DNA of 48,628 nucleotides from Butyrivibrio hungatei NK4A153 (lineage in GTDB: Bacteria; Bacillota; Clostridia; Lachnospirales; Lachnospiraceae): contig NZ_AUJY01000020.1 in assembly GCF_000424465.1 (NCBI RefSeq), positions 1 through 48,628 on the forward strand, read 5' to 3'. Under the pieces are notes generated by a model. The model did no database searches. It was not told where the DNA came from and worked only from the letters and a program-made list of their open reading frames with translations. Of this stretch, positions 42,522-48,628 are shown piece after piece (position 1 is the first letter of the stretch; each line of letters opens with the position of its first letter). The position numbers and the translations under genes were made by a program.

Positions 42522-44873
42522 TTGAACGCAAGAGATATTATTTCAAAGCTCTCTTTATTAGAGAAAGCAGCATTATTAGGCGGAAAGAACGAGTGGGAAT
42601 CAAGAGATATTCCCCGCCTTGATATACAGTCCATTACATTCGCGGATGGACCTCACGGTCTTAGAAGACAGGAAGGCGCAGGAGATCACTTGGGATTAAA
42701 CGCATCACTTCCTGCAACTTGCTTTCCGACAGCAGCAACTGTAGCAAACAGCTGGGATGAAAAACTTGGTGAAGAAATCGGACAGGCACTCGGCGAAGAG
42801 GCCGTAGCACAGAAGGTAGACGTTCTCTTAGGACCGGGGCTTAACATGAAGCGCTCACCGCTTTGCGGACGAAACTTTGAATACTTTTCAGAAGATCCGA
42901 TACTTGCAGGCAAGATGGCAGCTGCGTATGTGCGAGGAATACAGAGTAAAAATATTTATTCCTGCCCAAAGCACTTTGCGGTTAACTCAAGAGAATATCG
43001 CCGAATGGCAATGAATGCGGTGGTGGATGAGAGAACCTTACGTGAAATATATCTGACTGCATTCGAGATAGCGGTAAAAGAGGGCGGAGCCAAAGCAATC
43101 ATGTCGGCATACAACGAGGTAAACGGTGAGTATGCCAATGAGAATAAACATCTTTTGGTAGAAATTCTCAGAGAGGAATGGGGCTTCGACGGACTTGTGG
43201 TAACGGATTGGGGCGCAAGTAACGACCATGTTGAAGGCGTTAAGTGCAGATCAAATGTGGAGATGCCTAATCCGGGACTTGATTCGGCAAGAGAGCTGAT
43301 AAAGGCAGTTAAGGAAGGACTCATCACTGAAGAAGAGATAGACACAGCAGTTCTTCCCGTTATCGAAGCAGCTTTACATGTAAAGGATAACGACCATACC
43401 AAAAAATTTGATGTTAAAGCACACCATGAACTTGCAAGGAAAGCGGCAGCAAATTCAGCAGTTCTTTTGAAAAATGACGAAGACATTCTTCCGCTTGAAG
43501 CAGGAACAAAAGTTGCACTTAGAGGGCCATTTGTTGATAAGCCCAGATATCAGGGATCGGGAAGTTCTCAGGTTAATTCGACCAAGGTTGAGAAGGTTTC
43601 CGAAGTTATCGGAAATTATAATCTTGAGGTTGTGGAAGATCCAAGAGATGCAGATGTAGTACTTTTCTTCTTCGGACTTGATGAGATTGCGGAGAGTGAA
43701 GGCGCTGACAGAATGACGATGGATATTCCCGAATATCAGGTAAAAGAGCTTAAGAAGCTGACAGCTCTTAATAAGAATATCGTCGGAGTCATGAGCGCAG
43801 GATCTGCAGTGAAGATGCCTTGGCTTGATAATCTGAAGGCACTTCTTCACGGATACCTTACAGGACAGGCGGGCGCAAGCGCATTACTTGATATTATAAC
43901 GGGTAAAACTGTTCCGACAGGTAAGCTGTCTGAGTCATATCCGTTTTCTTATACAGATTGTTCGATAGTAAATTTCTCAGCGGATGATACGAGAAATCTT
44001 CAGTACAGAGAAGGTCCTTTTATCGGTTATCGCTACTATGATACCGCTGAAGTTGAAGTGCAGTTCCCGTTTGGCTTCGGATTATCTTATACAACATTTA
44101 AGTACAGTGATCTGAAGGTTACGGAAGACGGCGTATCATTTACGGTAACCAATACAGGAAAACGTGACGGGGCCGAGATTGCACAGTTATACATTGGAAA
44201 AAAGCATAGCGGACTTATACGTCCCAGAAAAGAGCTTAAAGGTTTTGCCAAAGTTTGGGTAAAAGCCGGTGAATCAAAGGAAGTTACGATTTCTTTTGAC
44301 GATAAGACATTCCGTTACTTCTCGACAGTTTCAGGAAAATGGGAAGTAGAAGGCGGAGATTATCAGATATATGTAGGCGGAAATGTTAAAGACATCGCTC
44401 TTGAAGGAAGTATTTCAAGGGAAGGCACCATAGAGGAACTTCCATATGATATCAAGACACTTTCAAGATACAGGAACGGACAGGTACGAAACGTTCATTA
44501 TGATGAATTTGAAAAGATATATGGAAGGGCACTTCCTGAAGAGAAGGTCGGACCGCTCGAAATAAACGATGCGCTCTGCCAGATGGATACAGCAAAGAGT
44601 CTTTTGTGCAGACTTATTTATAAGATCTTGGAAAAGAAATTGGAAAAGTCTTATGAAAAGGGCGTTCCGGATCTGAATACATTGTTTGTTTACAACATGC
44701 CGTTCAGAGCTATCTGCAAGATGTCCGGAGGAATGGTCTCACGAGATATGGTTGAGAGCATTGTAACTATCGCAAACGGTCATTTCTTCAGAGGCCTTGG
44801 AGGCGTGATCGTCGGATTCTTCCGCAATTCAAGTGCAAACAAGAGATACGAAAAGAAACTTAAAAATATGTAA
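42522..44873 (+). CDS. GH3 beta-glucosidase-family enzyme (cytoplasmic type)
   Basis: 783 residues, starting with TTG at 42522 because AAGGAGG precedes it by nine bases. Domain order is normal for GH3: barrel (about 1-290) with nucleophile D229 in VVTDWGASNDH, the alpha/beta sandwich (about 300-475) with acid/base E393 in ESEGADR, then a fibronectin-III-like domain (about 530-625). The last 130 residues form an extra helical region (TLFVYNMPFRAICKMSGG) not needed for catalysis. No signal peptide is present, so it likely cleaves imported oligosaccharides. The exact sugar cannot be told. The next two genes follow in the same direction. Confidence 0.93.
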   Translation: MNARDIISKLSLLEKAALLGGKNEWESRDIPRLDIQSITFADGPHGLRRQEGAGDHLGLNASLPATCFPTAATVANSWDEKLGEEIGQALGEEAVAQKVDVLLGPGLNMKRSPLCGRNFEYFSEDPILAGKMAAAYVRGIQSKNIYSCPKHFAVNSREYRRMAMNAVVDERTLREIYLTAFEIAVKEGGAKAIMSAYNEVNGEYANENKHLLVEILREEWGFDGLVVTDWGASNDHVEGVKCRSNVEMPNPGLDSARELIKAVKEGLITEEEIDTAVLPVIEAALHVKDNDHTKKFDVKAHHELARKAAANSAVLLKNDEDILPLEAGTKVALRGPFVDKPRYQGSGSSQVNSTKVEKVSEVIGNYNLEVVEDPRDADVVLFFFGLDEIAESEGADRMTMDIPEYQVKELKKLTALNKNIVGVMSAGSAVKMPWLDNLKALLHGYLTGQAGASALLDIITGKTVPTGKLSESYPFSYTDCSIVNFSADDTRNLQYREGPFIGYRYYDTAEVEVQFPFGFGLSYTTFKYSDLKVTEDGVSFTVTNTGKRDGAEIAQLYIGKKHSGLIRPRKELKGFAKVWVKAGESKEVTISFDDKTFRYFSTVSGKWEVEGGDYQIYVGGNVKDIALEGSISREGTIEELPYDIKTLSRYRNGQVRNVHYDEFEKIYGRALPEEKVGPLEINDALCQMDTAKSLLCRLIYKILEKKLEKSYEKGVPDLNTLFVYNMPFRAICKMSGGMVSRDMVESIVTIANGHFFRGLGGVIVGFFRNSSANKRYEKKLKNM

Positions 44874-44887
44874 TAGGAGATATGGGA

Positions 44888-45439
44888 ATGAATCTTTGGA
44901 AGCGATTTGAAGAAAAAAATCCGAAGGTAGCCAAATGGGTGCGTGAAGGCGGATTATTCGTGATCGTCAGCAATCTGATCACTGTATTTAAGTATCTTTT
45001 GCTGACATTTCTCCCCGCGGCATTTGCTTTTATGGGAGATAAATCCTTTGGATGGCCGGGTATACCGCTTACTGTTGCAGGTGAAACTTTTAGCTGGAAC
45101 ATCTTGGGTTACGATCAGGCGCATGGAGGATTGGCTTATTTTACGGCATATATGATCGCGATGGTCATAGGAGAATGTATCAATTTTCCTATCCAGAAAG
45201 TGTTTGTATTCCGTAATCACGATAAGCCCGGAAAGCAGATTGCATGGTATGTCATGGCGTTTATTTTGATCACATGCATTGTAAATTCTATTAACTGCAT
45301 CTGGGTAGCCGTGGCGGGCAAGTTTGTTGCTCCCTGGCTTTACAACATAGGAACCACAGTACTTAACGGAGGAGTTTCAATGATCGTATTTTTCTTTGTA
45401 AATAAGATCATATTCCCGGAAACTCCGAAGGAAGCATAA
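44888..45439 (+). CDS. GtrA-like membrane protein
   Basis: 183 residues with four transmembrane helices. The segment GECINFPIQKVFVFRNHDKPGKQ resembles the NFxxxRxxVF motif between helices 2 and 3 of GtrA-like flippase-type proteins, so the fold assignment is moderate. Two ATGs, 44882 and 44888, are possible; 44888 has the better spacing from GGAG at 44876-44879. It lies 14 bases after the first GH3 gene and before the membrane-anchored GH3. In GtrA families the protein moves lipid-linked sugars or supports a glycosyltransferase; no partner transferase is adjacent, which leaves its role open. Confidence 0.65.
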   Translation: MNLWKRFEEKNPKVAKWVREGGLFVIVSNLITVFKYLLLTFLPAAFAFMGDKSFGWPGIPLTVAGETFSWNILGYDQAHGGLAYFTAYMIAMVIGECINFPIQKVFVFRNHDKPGKQIAWYVMAFILITCIVNSINCIWVAVAGKFVAPWLYNIGTTVLNGGVSMIVFFFVNKIIFPETPKEA

Positions 45440-45453
45440 TTTTTTCATCGATC

Positions 45454-45494
45454 CTAAGGACAAAGGTCCTTTAGATATTTTCTTTCATCTAAAG
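45454..45494 (+). promoter_or_regulatory. Competing hairpins in the leader of the anchored GH3 gene
   Basis: CTAAGGAC (45454-45461) can pair with GTCCTTTAG (45466-45474), with one bulged base. Alternatively, CTTTAGAT (45469-45476) can pair perfectly with ATCTAAAG (45487-45494). The two structures share 45469-45474 and so exclude each other. The second ends just before the AAAAGGAGGAG ribosome binding region. This could be an attenuator or translation control, or simply a weak terminator of the upstream gene. Confidence 0.4.
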
Positions 45495-45515
45495 TAAAAG
45501 GAGGAGAAGAGAGAA

Positions 45516-48449
45516 ATGTTAAACATCAACCCCGCGGACGTCATTGCCGTCCTTAAAACAATGATACCTCAGCTCGTGATTCTCGGTGTGGTATTATTGG
45601 CAGCAATCATCGCAACATTGACAGTTATAAAGAAGAAAGAGCCGGTACGCAAATTTGTGCGTAAGCAGGCATGGCTCGCATTCTTCCTTACAGTTGTCAT
45701 CGTGATTTCCAACATTTTGCTTGTTCCCATGTATTCCATGGTGAATATGGCAATGGGTGGAGGAACTATTTCAGATGAAGCTATCGATGAGGCTAAGGCG
45801 CTCTGCACAGAGATAGCAGAAGAAGGCATCGTTATGCTTAAGAACGATGCGCAGGCACTTCCTCTTGCAGAAGGTAGTAAGGTAAACGTATTTGGATGGT
45901 CATCCACAAATCCTATTTACGGTGGTACAGGGTCGGGAGCTCTTTCAGATGCTTATCCCACCGTAGATTTCCTTACAGGACTTACCGATGCAGGAATTGA
46001 GTACAATCAGGACCTTGTTGATTTCTACAAGGGCTGGAGAGATGCAAGACCTATAGTTGGAATGATCGGACAGGACTGGACAATTCCCGAGCCTATGGTT
46101 TCAGATTATGAGAATCTTATAACAGATGCAAAGAATTATTCAGATACAGCTATCTTGTTCATCGCTCGCTCAGGCGGTGAAGGTGCAGATCTTCCTACTT
46201 CTTATGACGGACCGGACACATTCTCAACAGAGGGACCTTTTGGTGCACTTGGTGTTCGTTTCTCAGATCAGAAGGACGATCTTGATGCTTCAAAGTCTTA
46301 TCTTGAATTGTCAAACAGAGAAAAGACTCTTCTTGATAAGGTAACATCAACTTTTGATAAGGTTATACTTGTTGTAAATTCTGCAAATGCCATGGAACTT
46401 GGCTTTGTAAAAGATTATTCACAGATTAAGTCAGTGCTTTACTGCCCCGGAACAGGTCAGACAGGTTTCGATGGTCTTGGGGAGATCATCGCAGGTAAGA
46501 TCAATCCTTCCGGAAAAACTGCGGATATTTTCCTTGCAGACCTTATGAATACACCTACATCAAATAACTTTGGTGATTTCGATTACACAAACATGAGCGA
46601 ATTTGGAGTTGATAACATGTTCGCTGAGGGAGGAAAAGCCTTCCCTACATTCGTAAATTATGTAGAGGGTATCTACGTAGGATACAAATATTATGAGACT
46701 GCAGCCGCTGAAGCAGCAGCCGGAAACTTTGAATTTGATTATGATGCAAATGTAGTTTATCCGTTTGGATACGGACTTTCTTACACAACATTCACTCAGG
46801 AGATGGGTGAAATAAACAACGACGGTACAAATATTTCATTCGATGTTACCGTAACAAATACAGGAAATGTAGCAGGTAAGGATGTTGTTGAAGTATACTT
46901 CAATCCTCCTTATACAAACGGCGGAATCGAAAAGGCCGCAGCTAACCTTGTTGCTTTTGAAAAGACTGAGACTCTTGAGCCCGGTGCTTCCGCAACTGTA
47001 TCCATTTCTTTCCCTGTGGAAGATATGGCTTCATATGACACATACGGACACGGATGCTATGTACTTGAGTCGGGAGAGTATGAGATTTCAATCAACAGCG
47101 ATTCACATAACAAGATTGCAGCAAAGACTGTAAATATCGGTGCAGAAGTTGTATACGATCAGAACAACAAACGTTCAACAGATCAGGTTGCTGCAACAAA
47201 TCAGTTTGGATTTGCAGAAGGCGGTGTAACATACCTTTCTCGTGCAGACGGATTTAAGAACTATGCAGAAGCAACTGCAGCGCCCAAGTCATTTGAGCTT
47301 GCAGAAGAGTACAAAAAAGATTATGTAAACAACACAAATTATAATGAAGCTGATTACAATAACGAAGCAGACGCTATGCCTGCAACAGGTGCAAAGAATG
47401 GCATCAAGCTTGAACAGCTCAGAGGACTTGATTATGACGATCCTATGTGGGAGTCACTCCTTGATGAGATGAGTGTTGCAGAGATGAACACACTTATCGA
47501 GCTTGGTGGATATGAGACATCGGCAGTTGAGTCTATCGGAAAAGTTATGACTTATGACTGTGACGGCCCTGCATCTATCAACAACAACTTTACGCATCAG
47601 GGATCTATCGGATTCCCTGCAGCGGTAATGATCGCTTGCACATGGAATAAAGATATAGCTCACAGATTCGGTGCTTCTATCGGACGTATGGCTAACGATA
47701 TGGATGTATCAGGTTGGTATGCACCTGCTACAAATACACACAGATCTGCTTTTGCAGGACGTAACTTTGAGTATTACTCAGAGGACGGAGTGCTTGCAGG
47801 CTGGATGTGCGCAAATGCAGTACAGGGCGCACGTGAGTGGGGCGTATACTCATACGTTAAGCACTTTGCTACGAACGATCAGGAGACGAACCGTACGGGA
47901 CTTCTCTGCACATGGCTTAATGAGCAGTCTCTCCGTGAGATTTACCTTAAGTCTTTCGAGATCGCATTTAAGAACGGTAATCCCGGTGCAACAATGGTAG
48001 CTTTCAACAACATCGGTATTGAACCTGCCGAGGCTTGCTCTGCACTCCTTAACACAGTTCTTCGTGGTGAGTGGGGATTCCGTGGATTTGCTGAAACAGA
48101 TTATTTCGGTGGATACGGATATCAGGATGCCGATCGTATGATCAGAAACGGCTGCGATCTGATGCTTGCAACATACTCAACTCCTGAGTCGACCGTTACA
48201 GATCAGACAAGTGCAACATCGCTTAACGCTATGAGAACTGCATCAAAGAACATTTTGTACACTGTTGTAAACAGCCGTGCTTATGATAAAGCAGTTAATA
48301 CAGGACTTCCTACATGGGTTAAGATTCTCTACGGAGTAGACGTTCTTCTTATCGCATGTATCGGATTCCTTGAGTATCGTGCAGTTAAGGCATATCTCGC
48401 AAAGAAGAAGGAAGAAGAGCCTGCAGTTGAACAGCAGACACAAGAATAA
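45516..48449 (+). CDS. Membrane-anchored GH3 enzyme with inverted domain order
   Basis: 977 residues. Helices at about 18-38 and 51-70, separated by a basic loop (KKKEPVRKFVRKQ), precede the outside part, and a third helix at 935-953 is followed by a Lys/Glu cytoplasmic tail; the positive-inside rule puts the enzyme outside, held at both ends. Inside, the GH3 C-type sandwich comes first (about 95-345, candidate acid/base E222 in SGGEGADLP), then a fibronectin-III-like domain (about 415-530), then a linker, and the GH3 barrel last (about 640-900) with nucleophile D862 in AETDYFGGY, RNFEYYSED and KHFATND. The order is the reverse of ordinary GH3 enzymes, a form reported from rumen bacteria. Confidence 0.92.
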   Translation: MLNINPADVIAVLKTMIPQLVILGVVLLAAIIATLTVIKKKEPVRKFVRKQAWLAFFLTVVIVISNILLVPMYSMVNMAMGGGTISDEAIDEAKALCTEIAEEGIVMLKNDAQALPLAEGSKVNVFGWSSTNPIYGGTGSGALSDAYPTVDFLTGLTDAGIEYNQDLVDFYKGWRDARPIVGMIGQDWTIPEPMVSDYENLITDAKNYSDTAILFIARSGGEGADLPTSYDGPDTFSTEGPFGALGVRFSDQKDDLDASKSYLELSNREKTLLDKVTSTFDKVILVVNSANAMELGFVKDYSQIKSVLYCPGTGQTGFDGLGEIIAGKINPSGKTADIFLADLMNTPTSNNFGDFDYTNMSEFGVDNMFAEGGKAFPTFVNYVEGIYVGYKYYETAAAEAAAGNFEFDYDANVVYPFGYGLSYTTFTQEMGEINNDGTNISFDVTVTNTGNVAGKDVVEVYFNPPYTNGGIEKAAANLVAFEKTETLEPGASATVSISFPVEDMASYDTYGHGCYVLESGEYEISINSDSHNKIAAKTVNIGAEVVYDQNNKRSTDQVAATNQFGFAEGGVTYLSRADGFKNYAEATAAPKSFELAEEYKKDYVNNTNYNEADYNNEADAMPATGAKNGIKLEQLRGLDYDDPMWESLLDEMSVAEMNTLIELGGYETSAVESIGKVMTYDCDGPASINNNFTHQGSIGFPAAVMIACTWNKDIAHRFGASIGRMANDMDVSGWYAPATNTHRSAFAGRNFEYYSEDGVLAGWMCANAVQGAREWGVYSYVKHFATNDQETNRTGLLCTWLNEQSLREIYLKSFEIAFKNGNPGATMVAFNNIGIEPAEACSALLNTVLRGEWGFRGFAETDYFGGYGYQDADRMIRNGCDLMLATYSTPESTVTDQTSATSLNAMRTASKNILYTVVNSRAYDKAVNTGLPTWVKILYGVDVLLIACIGFLEYRAVKAYLAKKKEEEPAVEQQTQE

Positions 48450-48491
48450 ATTGCATACACACCTCTCTTTCAAAATAAAAAATAATCGAGG

Positions 48492-48528
48492 AAACTCCCC
48501 GTTGGTATATGCCGGCGGGGAGTTTTCG
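48492..48528 (+). terminator. Terminator after the anchored GH3 gene
   Basis: AAACTCCCCG (48492-48501) and CGGGGAGTTT (48516-48525) form a perfect 10-bp stem followed by TTTTCGTTT. Confidence 0.92.
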
Positions 48529-48534
48529 TTTGGA

Positions 48535-48628
48535 GTGCGCCTAGCGGCGCACGTTTCTAACGGGTTAAAGTCCCGAATCCACCCGGTAGTGGGAAGGATA
48601 TAGCCGAAGGCAAGGGTGTCCATCGTGA
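48535..48628 (+). mobile_element. 5' end of a group II intron (cut by the window edge)
   Basis: The sequence begins with GTGCGCC, matching the GUGYG start of group II introns, and the first bases form a hairpin GTGCGCC-TA-GC-GGCGCAC. Domain I-like elements follow: ACGGGTTAAAGTCCCG, then TAGTGGGAAGGATATAGC, AAGGCAAGGGTGTCCATCG. I recognise this pattern from bacterial group II introns, but no reverse transcriptase is visible because the window ends here. It starts about nine bases after the terminator hairpin, the classic target position of class C introns; the class is not certain. Confidence 0.7.

Noticed and set aside
42956..43486. A 176-codon minus-strand frame within the first GH3 gene
   Set aside because: It is antisense to the catalytic barrel and Ser-rich, as expected from the reverse complement of biased codons.

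Overview
The window looks like a piece, possibly a whole draft contig, of a low-to-mid GC, flagellated, polysaccharide-degrading Firmicute. The best guess is a Lachnospiraceae member of the Butyrivibrio/Pseudobutyrivibrio type. The reasons are the Firmicute-type SUF operon with SufU, Gram-positive-style two-component systems, strong AGGAGG ribosome binding sites, DUF6431 and DUF6240 proteins, GH3 beta-glucosidases including one with inverted domain order, and glycogen branching enzyme beside a flagellin locus. This assignment is inference from gene content; no 16S gene is present.

Layout. 1-3.26 kb: a three-gene transposon (zinc-finger/HTH protein, DDE transposase, AAA ATPase) with recognisable imperfect terminal inverted repeats at positions 1-18 and 3242-3259. 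3.3-3.7 kb: non-coding DNA with nested inverted repeats. 3.7-14.2 kb: a cell-surface/exopolysaccharide region with a secreted Ser-rich protein, a GT-C-like membrane glycosyltransferase, a polyprenyl-phosphate-type GT2, an SH3 membrane protein, a Wzy-like membrane protein, UDP-glucose dehydrogenase, a histidine kinase/response regulator pair, and an O-antigen-ligase-like protein. 14.2-16.3 kb: an unrecognised small gene facing a VTC polyphosphate-polymerase-like protein plus DUF4956 pair. 16.3-19.1 kb: an RluA pseudouridine synthase and a second OmpR/HK pair on the minus strand. 19.3-21.6 kb: a DUF3810 metallopeptidase-like membrane protein and two lipoproteins. 21.7-22.7 kb: a putative metal exporter and tRNA-Gly(TCC).

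22.8-27.9 kb: a complete sufC-B-D-S-U operon for Fe-S cluster assembly, with a consensus promoter followed by a perfect 23-bp palindromic operator. tRNA-Lys(CTT) follows on the minus strand. 28.3-35.3 kb: TatD-family nuclease, rsmA, a 1084-residue TPR/Gln-rich/degenerate-AAA protein, and glgB. 35.4-40.2 kb: a flagellar block of a 1046-residue DUF6240 protein (possibly FliK-like), flagellin and FliS, with a candidate sigma-D promoter in front. 40.3-42.4 kb: a LytTR response regulator, apparently leaderless, and its GHKL histidine kinase. 42.5-48.4 kb: a cytoplasmic-type GH3 enzyme, a GtrA-like membrane protein, and a second GH3 with inverted domain order held in the membrane at both ends. The window closes with a terminator followed directly by the 5' end of what looks like a group II intron.

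The most unusual items are the doubly anchored, domain-inverted GH3, the giant TPR/Q-rich/AAA-like protein, the DUF6240 protein as a possible hook-length-control analogue, the leaderless LytTR regulator, the palindromic suf operator, and the two mobile elements that bound the sequence. I did not find a CRISPR array, a prophage or a recognisable defence island.
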